Below, piece after piece: positions 1 to 7,054 of a stretch of DNA of 64,000 bases. The notes under the pieces are model-generated. The model saw only the letters and a program-made list of their open reading frames with translations, made no database searches and was not told where the DNA came from. The translations under genes and the position numbers were made by a program. This DNA is from JAAYUJ01 sp963698165 (GTDB taxonomy: Bacteria; Desulfobacterota; Syntrophobacteria; Syntrophobacterales; Syntrophobacteraceae), in assembly GCA_963698165.1 (NCBI GenBank), contig CAVOPT010000021.1:13460-77459 (forward strand), given 5' to 3'. Every line of letters begins with the position of its first letter. Position 1 is the first letter of the stretch.

Positions 1-160
1 CGTTTCATGCGGGCCGATCCGAGAGGCAAACTTGTCTTGGACTCTATTCAGCTTTGGGATGGCACCTGCTACACAACGGCGTCTTGCCTTGTCCCCACCC
101 TTCGTTGCGGCATTGGGCGCAGGCCAGACCTGATACTGAGTTGCGTTCAAGTTTATTCTG

Positions 161-266
161 AGCCAACCCACAAACGTAGCATAGCCCCTTGTGGGCGCAA
201 CGATTTCGACGGGCACAAGGCCCTGTGCTACACCAGCTTGACTGCAACTTCGTATAAGGGTTGGGC
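161..266 (-). other. attC-like recombination site after the NYN gene
   Basis: On the minus strand the site starts 10 bases after the NYN stop with GCCCAAC, which fits the R'' consensus RYYYAAC. It ends with GTTGGCT, which pairs with it (AACCC with GGGTT). Between them lies a long imperfect stem in which GTAGCA, CCTTGTG and their complements face each other across positions 175-237. The layout and the position just after a stop codon match an integron attC site. A REP-like repeat is the alternative reading. Confidence 0.55.
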
Positions 267-276
267 TGGCTTCCTA

Positions 277-882
277 TTATGAGGTTGAAGAAATGCTTCG
301 TTTGACCTCGTCGGAAAAGTCATTAATCCAATGAATGTGGTCTGCCCGAGCCTGAAGGTCAGTAGATACTCCTTCTGAGAAGACCAGCAGCTCTATACGT
401 TTGCCCAATTCAGACAAGTACTCGATCATATCTATCAGATCGCCATCACCTGATGATAGGATCAGGGTATCGTAGTTATCCTTGTGTATTAGAGCTAACG
501 TGGCTATTCCTACATCAACTCCCTTCTGCTGCTTATTGAGAATCTTATGGTTTCCCCCAGCAGGACACTCCAGTCTGACTTTGCTACTGCATTGTTCGCA
601 GTAGGCTTTATCAGCTTGGATATCCTTGAGTTGATAGAGCTTAGTGATGATTTTCGGCCCCTTGGGAGGGGCAGACCTCAACCATGTATGAAAACCGTCT
701 TGCGCATCTGTCGACGGATCAGGAGTTGAGTTCAGGTAATACGCACGCCAGATGGATGCATTGCTCTCAAGTTTCTGCCTGAGCTTGAGGTAGTCATAGT
801 GAAAACCAGGGCTTACCGATTGTCGTGCATTGAAGAGGTATGCTCCATCAATCAGCCACAGACATTTACTTCCCGCAGCCAT
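277..882 (-). CDS. NYN-domain (LabA/DUF88-like) putative ribonuclease
   Basis: The product is 201 residues. It has the NYN/PIN-like fold signature: an N-terminal LIDGAYL segment carrying the first acidic residue, a central stretch rich in Lys and Asp that ends in KGVDVG, and a LILSSGDGD motif with paired Asp residues. These acidic residues bind metal in NYN nucleases. Four Cys in the middle (CEQC and a later C/C pair) suggest a small zinc knuckle. The start at 882 is chosen because GGAGG lies eight bases upstream; a longer reading would run into intron-derived sequence. An attC-like site follows directly, so the gene is read as an integron cassette. The family acts on RNA; the target is unknown. 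Confidence 0.75.
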   Translation of the reverse strand: MAAGSKCLWLIDGAYLFNARQSVSPGFHYDYLKLRQKLESNASIWRAYYLNSTPDPSTDAQDGFHTWLRSAPPKGPKIITKLYQLKDIQADKAYCEQCSSKVRLECPAGGNHKILNKQQKGVDVGIATLALIHKDNYDTLILSSGDGDLIDMIEYLSELGKRIELLVFSEGVSTDLQARADHIHWINDFSDEVKRSISSTS

Positions 883-923
883 GTTCTTGCCCTCCGGATC
901 ATTCACACCCAGCCTGTAAGCCC

Positions 924-1060
924 AATCGGGATAGGGAGAGGCCTCGCGGCCCCTCTCCTCCCGCACCACCTGGCATACGGGTCACGTACCAAGGCGATTC
1001 GGTTGATTACTTCGGCGTCGCTGCCGACCGGGGGTTCGGTATCCTCTGTCCACCGTGAAC
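924..1060 (-). mobile_element. Group II intron 3' end remnant (domains V-VI)
   Basis: Read on the minus strand, the segment has a hairpin like domain V of class C introns (CGCC and GGTGGTG arms around TACG and CCGTA), then a GC-rich domain VI stem, and ends in CCCGATT, a typical class C 3' end. A short reading frame ending IPNPRSAATPK and TAA at 1007 resembles the tail of an intron reverse transcriptase. The rest of the intron is absent. The base after the 3' end begins GGGC, as expected if the intron had entered an attC core (GTT|GGGC). Class C-attC introns are known to insert in attC sites. Confidence 0.5.
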
Positions 1061-1282
1061 ATCACTCTTACGAGAAGCCACGGTCCCGCCGGCTTTATTG
1101 CAGCGGTTTCCCAGCTTTTGGCAACTGTCTTGCGACATCCCATTGAACTGAACCGTTGCCGGAGTTGCGCGCTGAGATCGCCGCACGAGTGATTTTTTGT
1201 GGCTGCGAGGGCGAGGGGGCCGTTTGGGGGTGAGGGGGCACCAGGAACTGGAAGTACCGACTCTTATCCGCCATGCGTCCAC

Positions 1283-1542
1283 CCCACGGCTCAACGACGG
1301 GGGCCAGGAGCGCGCCTGTTGACCCATCTTTTGGAGGCGATCCCGGGACCGGTCCTGGTGAGCACCTGGGCCGTGGCCGACTGGCCATCCTCTTCTGGGA
1401 AAAGCACGGCTTTAGGCTGGTCACGCCCGAGACCAAAGACCGCCTGCTCCGCACCTACTGGAGCATTCTGTCCCGCCGGATAGAGACCTCGGTAGTCCTG
1501 GCGGACCCCACCTGGCTCACCTTGGCGGATTACAACGAATAA
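1283..1542 (+). pseudogene. GNAT N-acetyltransferase fragment, frameshifted
   Basis: The first part reads VHPTAQRRGPGARLL, the acetyl-CoA-binding motif region of GNAT enzymes. After about position 1380 the homologous reading continues in another frame as ILFWEKHGFRLV to the stop at 1542, so one base has been lost near 1380-1390. The N-terminal half of the fold is missing. The 3' end overlaps the convergent Crp/Fnr gene by about 13 bases. No function is expected. Confidence 0.6.
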
Positions 1543-2252
1543 TCAGCCGGCAGCGGCGACAGAATGAGGGTTCTCCCCTCTTGCAGAATACGGCCCGCTT
1601 CCTTGAGGGCCTTCAGGGCTTTGGTGATGCTGACCCGATGGGCCCCCACCAGGAAACCCAATTCTTCGTGGGTGAGGGGAAACTGGATGGAAAAGCCGCG
1701 AGAGCTCTTGACGCCATGTTCCCGGGCTACCTGGGTGAGAACCTGGTAAAGCCGGTCTTCCAGGTTGGTGAGGGAAAAGCTGCCCACCCGCTCCGTCAGC
1801 CAGGCGATGCGGTTGCTCAAATTCTTGATGACTTGCAGACCGATGTTGGAGTTTTCCAGGATAAGTTTTTCGAAGGCGGCCTTGGTGAAGCCACAGGTCA
1901 GAGTGTCTTCCAGGCACAAAGCCGTCAAGGGATAATCCGCATCTTCAATGAGCATGCTCTCTCCCAGGAAATCCCCCGCCTTGCGAATATCCAGAGTGAT
2001 TTCGTTGCCCTCAGCCGTGAGCTTGCCCAGCTTCACCCGCCCGGCTTTGAGCAAAAACATCTGGTTGGCCGGGTCCCCCTGGGAAAATACCACCTGGCCT
2101 TTCTTGTAGGTTTTGCGCAGCGCCGCCTGGGCCAGCGCCGCCATCTCATCGGTTTCGAGGTTCGCAAACACCCACAGATGCCCGATGCAGGTGGGGCTTG
2201 TGGAAAGGCCCGGGCCGGTATGTCTATTACATATACATCGCATATGACTCAT
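1530..2252 (-). CDS. Crp/Fnr family transcriptional regulator
   Basis: The product is about 240 residues. It has an N-terminal cyclic-nucleotide-binding beta-barrel (QVVFSQGDPANQMF, then GDFLGES), a dimerisation helix, and a C-terminal Crp-type winged helix with LTHEELGFLVGAHRVSITKAL as recognition region. The first 25 residues carry three Cys (CIC and a later C) and two more Cys lie in the barrel. That is suggestive of a redox- or cluster-sensing Fnr-like protein, but the spacing does not match classical FNR. The ATG at 2252 is preferred because AGGTG lies eight bases upstream; an in-frame GTG at 2264 is possible. The FMN-binding gene upstream on the same strand may be a partner. Confidence 0.85.
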   Translation of the reverse strand: MSHMRCICNRHTGPGLSTSPTCIGHLWVFANLETDEMAALAQAALRKTYKKGQVVFSQGDPANQMFLLKAGRVKLGKLTAEGNEITLDIRKAGDFLGESMLIEDADYPLTALCLEDTLTCGFTKAAFEKLILENSNIGLQVIKNLSNRIAWLTERVGSFSLTNLEDRLYQVLTQVAREHGVKSSRGFSIQFPLTHEELGFLVGAHRVSITKALKALKEAGRILQEGRTLILSPLPADYSL

Positions 2253-2253
2253 G

Positions 2254-2273
2254 TGATGACACACCTGATGACA
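2254..2273. promoter_or_regulatory. Tandem TGATGACA repeat upstream of the regulator
   Basis: TGATGACA occurs at 2254-2261 and again at 2266-2273, a 12-bp period, right at the start of the Crp/Fnr gene. Such a direct repeat could be an autoregulatory site. No match to a known Crp, Fnr or HcpR box was seen. Confidence 0.2.
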
Positions 2274-2404
2274 TTATGGCCCGGTAAGAATGCCTGGGGC
2301 CTCCGGGATACGAGATCGTTGCAGACGAAAGGCTCGCCGGAAAACGCCCGGACGCCCAAATACACATGCATCCGAGAAAGACCAGGCAGGACTGGTCCAT
2401 TCAA

Positions 2405-2809
2405 TTACGCAATTTGTTTACCGGCTTCGGGACCCACGGATTGATCGAAGACTGCATTCACTGTAATTTTAACTACATACGTGGCCGGCGGCAGTTTCAT
2501 CGGGGCCTTTTTCAGCTCCTCCGCCATCTGTTCGAATAACTCGCCGGCGGTGAGCAATTCGGCAGAGCCTTTGATCTGATAACCCTGGTAACTCTTTTCG
2601 TCAATGACGGTCACAGCCACCTTGGGGTTTTTCAAAAGGTTTTCCCGGGTCTTGCGAGAAAAAAGATCGGCGAAGACAAGATGCTCGTCATCAATGACCC
2701 GGACTGTCCCTTTCGGGGTGGCATTCGGCACGCCCTCGGGAGAAGCCGTGGCTACCCAGCCCAACTTGCCTTTCATGAACTCCTGCACTGCTTGAGATAT
2801 CTTAGCCAT
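2405..2809 (-). CDS. Pyridoxamine 5'-phosphate oxidase-like FMN-binding protein
   Basis: The 134-residue protein has the split-barrel pattern of the PNPOx-like family: an N-terminal helix, LGWVATASPEGVPNATPKGT, then HLVFADLFSRKTRENLLKNPKVAV, and the strand GYQIKGSAEL. Members bind FMN or a related flavin and often act as small reductases; the substrate cannot be read from sequence. The start has GGAGGG eight bases upstream. The gene is codirectional with the Crp/Fnr gene 150 bases downstream, so joint expression is possible. No attC-like palindrome follows it, unlike the neighbouring cassettes. Confidence 0.8.
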   Translation of the reverse strand: MAKISQAVQEFMKGKLGWVATASPEGVPNATPKGTVRVIDDEHLVFADLFSRKTRENLLKNPKVAVTVIDEKSYQGYQIKGSAELLTAGELFEQMAEELKKAPMKLPPATYVVKITVNAVFDQSVGPEAGKQIA

Positions 2810-2942
2810 TTTTAGTGCCCTCCGTTACCTCATAAAGTCGCCTTCATTGCTTGATGGAACTCAAAAGCTTCCTAGACTCGCCTGCCCTGGTCTTTCGCGG
2901 ATGTGTGGGTTTGCCAAAAACCTTGCGCACTTCCGCAGCTCG

Positions 2943-3608
2943 TCATAACTCACTTACCGATAAGCATAACCGCGGCTCTGCAGCCATGCTGTAGTTGAGA
3001 CTACATTCCGGTAAAAATTTTCTACAAAGACTCTCTTTTCTCCGCCGGACCGGGTTGGAGAGCGCGCCAGTGCCGCCCGTCCAGGGATTGGTGAGTCTGA
3101 GAAACTGGGCGAGAGAGAGCCCTTTTACCGGAAACTCGTACCAGGTCCTCAATATTTCTTGAAACACCTCACCGGAATGCCCACCTGTAAAAGGAATCGG
3201 AAATACGCTCTTTCCGGCGTCAATGAAGCGGCGAGCGATATGAAGCGCACCCCGACGCCCCCCAATCATCAACGCAGCGTCACTCCTCGCAATGGCCTCC
3301 TCCTCCCATTCAAAGGTGCTCTTGAGCCGAACCGTAGCATCAACTGGGGCACGGTAGCTCGGAAGAGGCCACTTACTGCCGCGAATCGGAAATGGTAATC
3401 TCAACTGACACTACCAGTCTGACAGATTGCGGTTCAGTCGAGCTATCTCCAGGCAGAAAGCTTGCGCGACAGTCTTGTCCACACCCGCAGCATTGCCCGA
3501 CACGAGCCCAAACCCCGACCTTGCAAGCGTTACCCCAACCATCTGTCCGGCTCGTCGCGGTATTTGTTCGTACGGGCGCGAGCTACCCATGACGAGAATT
3601 CCCTTCAT
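2943..3608 (-). pseudogene. SLOG-domain protein interrupted by an in-frame TAG
   Basis: Residues 1-65 (ILVMGSSRP, then GLVSGNAAGVDKTVAQAF) form the first half of a Rossmann-like SLOG nucleotide-binding domain. TAG at 3411-3413 then stops translation. The same frame continues without any shift into the second half (SDAALMIGGRRGALHIARR, then FPIPFTGG) and ends at 2943, about 220 residues in all. The start at 3608 has AAGGA upstream. SLOG proteins sense or process nucleotide ligands in phage-defence systems. A nonsense mutation is the simplest reading; stop-codon readthrough or a restart at TTG 3404 cannot be excluded. Confidence 0.6.
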
Positions 3609-3674
3609 CGATACCGTCCTTTACGGGCTGTGGCTGGAAGCCACCGGGTTGTCATCAGATGTCGGGTAACCCTG

Positions 3675-3750
3675 GCGATAACCGGCGGCGGGCTGGGGCG
3701 CCGGTGGCAACCGCAGCGCTGTACCCGCCGTCCTGTTGACCCTGTTATGC
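3675..3750 (-). other. Degenerate attC-like site after the TPR gene
   Basis: On the minus strand GCATAAC spans the TPR stop codon. It can pair with GTTATCGC at the far end, and CGGCGGG pairs with CCCGCCG inside. The middle is bulged. Position and orientation match the other attC-like sites in the array, but the match is weak. Confidence 0.35.
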
Positions 3751-4389
3751 ACTGCTGATGTTTTCGCTTTCAATGAGAGACTTGCAGTGCCGAAGATTCT
3801 CGCGGGAAAGCTCATCTGATGGGTCCATTTCGACAGCCCGCTCCAAAGTTTCTTTCGCCTCAAAGAGGTTTCCTGCCTCCAGAAGAGTCCATCCGAGGTC
3901 ATTCACAAATTGCTGATTTTGGGGCTCCAATTCGACAGCCTGTCTCGAAGCCTGAACTGCTTCGTCGTGCAGACCCATATGCCCGGCACAGCATCCCAAC
4001 CCCTGATAGAACACAGCCACATCGGGAAAAAATGCGAGAGCCTTCCTGTATAACTCCAGACCGTCTGCGTATTCACCGATTTGGATGAGGAACGTCCCAG
4101 CTTTGTCCACAATCTCACAAAGGTCTTCTGTGTCTCTCGGAAGAGTAGGCAACGTCAGAAAGAGCTTCCTACCCTCGGTGTTTCTATCACGCTGATATTC
4201 AACGGATCCCATGCTCAGGATCGCAGGGGCATAAGTGGGCATCAGTTCCAAAGCATTCTGCAAACATGCAAGAGATCCTTCAATGTCACCAAGTGCTGAT
4301 CGGAATATGCTGTCTGCGTATGCCGCCTCCGCATGAAACCGGGTCCAATCCTCACCACTTGCTGACACTCTCTTTTTCCTTCTGCTCAT
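3745..4389 (-). CDS. Tetratricopeptide-repeat protein
   Basis: The product is 214 residues with about four TPR-like helix pairs. Clear units lie near residues 22-55 (ALGDIEGSLACLQNALEL), 105-140 (GEYADGLELYRKALAFFP), 140-170 and 170-205 (AGNLFEAKETLERAVEMDP). No signal peptide or catalytic domain is seen, so a cytoplasmic protein-protein scaffold is likely. The ATG at 4389 follows a G-rich ribosome site and lies 34 bases after the R' core of the upstream attC site. The stop overlaps the next attC-like site, so the gene reads as one cassette. Confidence 0.75.
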   Translation of the reverse strand: MSRRKKRVSASGEDWTRFHAEAAYADSIFRSALGDIEGSLACLQNALELMPTYAPAILSMGSVEYQRDRNTEGRKLFLTLPTLPRDTEDLCEIVDKAGTFLIQIGEYADGLELYRKALAFFPDVAVFYQGLGCCAGHMGLHDEAVQASRQAVELEPQNQQFVNDLGWTLLEAGNLFEAKETLERAVEMDPSDELSRENLRHCKSLIESENISSA

Positions 4390-4422
4390 GATCGATCCCC
4401 CGAATCTCCACAGGTCTCAAAC

Positions 4423-4480
4423 GCATAACGCCCAGGCTCAGCCGCGCGGAAACCGCGTCGGCTGGAGCCTGATGTTCAAG
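4423..4480 (-). other. attC site (canonical short form)
   Basis: On the minus strand the site begins TTGAAC and ends GTTATGC. Inside, CAGGCTCCAGCCG faces CGGCTGAGCCTG: the arms are exact complements except for one extra C. That unpaired base is the extrahelical base that gives attC its strand polarity. A small CGCGG/CCGCG loop stem sits in the centre. At 58 bp it matches the classical 59-base element. It lies 20 bases after the higA stop. Confidence 0.8.
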
Positions 4481-4500
4481 CGATTGTGCCACGATCCTCC

Positions 4501-4878
4501 TCACGCAGCAGACTCTTGCAAGGAATACGGCCGGATGAGTATCTCGGCTGGAATGCCCAAGCCGGCGTGTAGCTTCCGAATCATGTAGATGGTGAGGGGA
4601 CGCTTTCTGTTCAGTATCTCAGAGACTCGAGCACGACTGCCCAAGTAGGGCTCAAGGTCACCACGAGAGAGCCCCCTGCTTTCCATGTAATATAGGATGA
4701 CCTCAATCGGATCGGGCGCTGGGATGCAGTAGTGCTTCTCCTCGTATGCTTCTACGAGGGTGGCCAGTACTTCCAGACGGTCCCCCTCAGGAGTGTTTGG
4801 GATGCTGTCAAAAAGGTGCTCTACCTCAGCCAATGCTGCTTTGTAATCCGCCTCTGTCTTGATAGGTTTAATATCCAT
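4501..4878 (-). CDS. higA: HigA-type antitoxin, HTH protein
   Basis: The product is 125 residues. The N-terminal half (TEADYKAALAEVEHLFD, then DRLEVLATLVEAYEEKHY) and the C-terminal helix-turn-helix (SRGLSRGDLEPYLGSRARVSEILNRKRPLT) are typical of the longer HigA antitoxins. The ATG at 4878 is chosen for GGGAGG ten bases upstream; a TTG three codons earlier is the alternative. It lies 17 bases after the toxin gene, the reversed toxin-first order of higBA. The protein should neutralise HigB and repress the promoter upstream. The pair lies in one cassette between two attC sites; toxin-antitoxin cassettes are common stabilisers of large integrons. Confidence 0.85.
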   Translation of the reverse strand: MDIKPIKTEADYKAALAEVEHLFDSIPNTPEGDRLEVLATLVEAYEEKHYCIPAPDPIEVILYYMESRGLSRGDLEPYLGSRARVSEILNRKRPLTIYMIRKLHAGLGIPAEILIRPYSLQESAA

Positions 4879-4895
4879 AATGCCCAAACCTCCCG

Positions 4896-5189
4896 CTACA
4901 CTGTGGCAGCGTCGATCCGATCGTACTCTTCATGGGTACCCACGAAACGGATGTAGACGATACCAAACTGATATTGGACGGCTGCCACAACACGGTACGT
5001 ATTGCCTTTGATGTTGAAGACAACCCGATTGTTTCCCACAGAACTCGCATTCCTGTGAGCAGTCTTGATCTCAGATGGAGATTTCCATTGGGACGCCCTC
5101 AGATCGGCATACCATGCCTGCAGTGGTTGCGCCGCATCCGGGTGCTTCTCCCAAAACTCCTTCAGTGTTTTCCGAGATATGATTCTCAT
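4896..5189 (-). CDS. higB: HigB-type mRNA interferase toxin
   Basis: The product is 97 residues and begins MRIISRKTLKEFWEKHPDA, the HigB_toxin family signature, followed by WKSPSEIKTAHRNASSVGNNR and FNIKGNTYRVVAAVQY. The family cleaves mRNA on the ribosome in a RelE-like fold. The ATG at 5189 is favoured over an upstream start because it matches the family N terminus and coincides with the predicted transcription start, so the mRNA may be leaderless; no ribosome site is visible. The antitoxin gene follows 17 bases downstream. Confidence 0.85.
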   Translation of the reverse strand: MRIISRKTLKEFWEKHPDAAQPLQAWYADLRASQWKSPSEIKTAHRNASSVGNNRVVFNIKGNTYRVVAAVQYQFGIVYIRFVGTHEEYDRIDAATV

Positions 5190-5195
5190 GTTTCG

Positions 5196-5224
5196 AGAAT
5201 AGCATGATCCCATGCTGGGATCAA
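5196..5224 (-). promoter_or_regulatory. higBA promoter with operator palindrome in the spacer
   Basis: On the minus strand TTGATC (5219-5224) is the -35 box and TATTCT (5196-5201) the -10 box, separated by 17 bases. The spacer contains AGCATGGGATCATGCT (5201-5216), with perfect six-base arms, placed where a repressor would block polymerase. The start point falls at or next to the higB ATG. Confidence 0.65.
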
Positions 5225-5269
5225 CGTAGTTCTTTCTTTGCTGTTTCTAACTGACCCTCGGGTACACGG

Positions 5270-5328
5270 GCACAACGTGCGGGTCACGCGCCGCCTGCGG
5301 GCGCGTCGCTGTGGACCCGCTCGTTAAC
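5270..5328 (-). other. attC site after the small membrane-protein gene
   Basis: The minus strand runs from GTTAAC to GTTGTGC. AACGAGCGGGTCCAC faces GTGACCCGCACGTT: the arms are complementary apart from one extra C and one mismatch, giving the attC-type extrahelical base. The loop is a GC-rich mini-stem. The site lies 30 bases after the stop at 5358. The adjacent 16-mer CTCGGGTACACGGGCA recurs near 6948, inside the larger attC-like site there. Confidence 0.75.
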
Positions 5329-5357
5329 ATTCCATATTTATAAGATCTTGCTTATTA

Positions 5358-5834
5358 TCAAGTTGCTTGTATCGTTTGTTCATCGGGATTGCTGTTTGTA
5401 TCGGCCATATGTCGTCCGATTCTTTGGTAGAAAATGATTTCAAGCACTGAAAAGAATATAACATCAAAAATAGTGCTTTCTTCTCCGACAAAATCATAGT
5501 GCCAAGCCAATGCAAAGACCGCTATAAAGACGGGAACTACGCCGATTAAGAATCTTATAGCCACAACCCATCCGAGTACAACAAACTTGTGAATTAAATC
5601 GTAACCAATTCGCCCACCATTGTGCCGATAAGCGTACATTACACCCCAAATTGTGATTAAGAGAGTCGCTCCAGTAGAAATATAATCCCATTTATTCATA
5701 AATTCTGATCCTGGAAGTGCAGTTGCAATAGCTTCTAGAACACAGAATAGTATTAGATAGGGAAGAGCTTCACGGTCATCAATACTTCGATCTTTTAGTC
5801 GTTCTTTAAGCGGGGCATAGCGTATGAAATACAT
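5358..5834 (-). CDS. Small integral membrane protein, unknown function
   Basis: The product is 158 residues with four hydrophobic stretches: near residues 24-42 (LPYLILFCVLEAIATAL), 52-68 (STGATLLITIWGVMYAY), 84-112 (VVLGWVVAIRFLIGVVPVF, with a continuation) and 123-137. A basic N terminus and a polar C-terminal tail are present. No family was recognised. The start lies 15 bases from the core of the upstream attC-like site and the stop 30 bases before the next, so this is one gene cassette. The base composition is more AT-rich than the flanking attC sites. Confidence 0.6.
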   Translation of the reverse strand: MYFIRYAPLKERLKDRSIDDREALPYLILFCVLEAIATALPGSEFMNKWDYISTGATLLITIWGVMYAYRHNGGRIGYDLIHKFVVLGWVVAIRFLIGVVPVFIAVFALAWHYDFVGEESTIFDVIFFSVLEIIFYQRIGRHMADTNSNPDEQTIQAT

Positions 5835-5848
5835 TCTCGTTTATCCTC

Positions 5849-6044
5849 GGTTAATCGCGGCGCTGACCCGCGAGCACGGCGGATGGGAGCAGGCTTGCCT
5901 GCGGACATCCGACGAGCGCAGTCGGGTCCAGTGCCTTGTTCCGGCGCGGAGCGTCGGGGCAAGGCACTGGACGAAGTCAGCGCCGGGAACGTTTGCGCTC
6001 AGGCGCGTGCATCCTCGCACGTCGCCTGCAGCGAGTTGTTGGGC
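5849..6044 (-). other. Long attC-like site after the FG-GAP-like gene
   Basis: The minus-strand R'' is GCCCAAC (6038-6044), an exact RYYYAAC match, inside the last codons of the gene. Two nested stems follow: CGGCGCTGAC with GTCAGCGCCG, and GTCCAGTGCCTTG with CAAGGCACTGGAC. The far end, CGATTAACC, is a degenerate R'. At about 196 bp it is long for attC. The gene tail NNSLQA read across the R'' is, from memory, common in cassette-encoded proteins. Confidence 0.55.
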
Positions 6045-6727
6045 CACTCTTCCGTCTTCTGAAACTTGCCATCACGGAACACGTAAACCTCGGTTACAGA
6101 ATCTCTCACCGGAACGCGTCCCCAATCACGCTGTCTCGCGTAGATCTCAACTTTTCCATCAGCATCCCTATCGTCTAAGACAATCTCGGGCCAATCGCTC
6201 CCGACCTCTGCACCTGGGATCGGCGTCAGAAATCCCTCCGAGTCGACCCGAAATATATTCACTGCGCGCGTGTGTGCGCCACACGCATATCGCACTACCA
6301 CTTCAGGGCGACCATCGCCATCTATATCCTGCGCTTCCAATTCGGTTGAGTGGCCCTCGAACCGGTACGGTGTGGTCCATGAACCAGTATCTTGCCTGTG
6401 CCTAAGTTCCATCCACGTCGTTTGGCCTTGGCCATCCCAGACACGCCAGGCTTTGACGGAATGGTGGATTGCCCGCATTCCAGACAGCGAATCGAATTCC
6501 AGTTCCGCAAGCGGCGTTCGCCGATCCCTCCACTGCACTATTGGCCACAAGAGCCTCCCAATCAGCAAAGATACCTCTCGGCTTTGGAACGCCTCGACTG
6601 CGCGAGTTAGCAGCACGGTGGTAGCACCCAGAAATGCTAGAACTGGTTCGTACGAAGGAAAAGCAATACACCAAGCCGCCGAAACCAAGACAGCCATAAT
6701 TACTAGCAAGTCAGATACGAACTTCAT
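5999..6727 (-). CDS. Membrane-anchored protein with FG-GAP-like Asp repeats
   Basis: The product is 242 residues. Two hydrophobic helices lie at the N terminus (LLVIMAVLVSAAWCIAF and VLAFLGATTVLLTRAV). A soluble domain follows with two calcium-loop-like motifs, DIDGDGRPEVVV and DDRDADGKVEIY, as in FG-GAP/VCBS beta-propeller repeats. Only two repeats are evident, too few for a whole propeller. The start is 24 bases from the upstream attC core, and the C terminus is encoded by the R'' end of its own attC, giving NNSLQA followed by a stop. Function is unknown. Confidence 0.65.
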   Translation of the reverse strand: MKFVSDLLVIMAVLVSAAWCIAFPSYEPVLAFLGATTVLLTRAVEAFQSREVSLLIGRLLWPIVQWRDRRTPLAELEFDSLSGMRAIHHSVKAWRVWDGQGQTTWMELRHRQDTGSWTTPYRFEGHSTELEAQDIDGDGRPEVVVRYACGAHTRAVNIFRVDSEGFLTPIPGAEVGSDWPEIVLDDRDADGKVEIYARQRDWGRVPVRDSVTEVYVFRDGKFQKTEEWPNNSLQATCEDARA

Positions 6728-6750
6728 CTGTTCATTCCGTCAATTCTCAC

Positions 6751-7031
6751 GCCCAATCGGGGCGCTCGCCTGCGGAGCGGACGGCAAGCCGCAGGCTTGG
6801 CGCCCGAGCTGTCAGGTGAAGTGTTCCGAGGCGCGCTTCGCGCCGAGGCACAAGGCACGAACGAAGTGAACGCCCCGATTCCCCCGGGCGTGCGAAGCGC
6901 GTCCGGGGGAACGCTCCGGCTCAGGGGTTGGCGGCCTTCCACTGAGGCTCGGGTACACGGGCAGGCTCACACCGGCGACAAAGTTGGTGAACGCGGCGGG
7001 CCGCCAATCCTCCTGCAGCCGGTTGTTGGAC
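6751..7031 (-). other. attC-like site(s) after the TIR gene
   Basis: The minus-strand R'' is GTCCAAC (7025-7031), fitting RYYYAAC, 24 bases after the TIR stop. A strong arm pair follows, with TTGGCGGCC facing GGCCGCCAA and CCGGCT facing AGCCGG at 6910-7020. A second palindrome (ATCGGGGCG with CGCCCCGAT) closes at ATTGGGC near 6751. The 281 bp may be one long site or a site plus a remnant of a second cassette end. Confidence 0.55.
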
Positions 7032-7054
7032 GGCCGTTTCGCACAAGGCGTCTG

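Noticed and set aside
2964..3000. Possible attC after the SLOG gene (GTTATGC and TCTCAAC)
   Set aside because: Only about 37 bp apart and without matching inner arms; too short for attC. It could be a deleted remnant.
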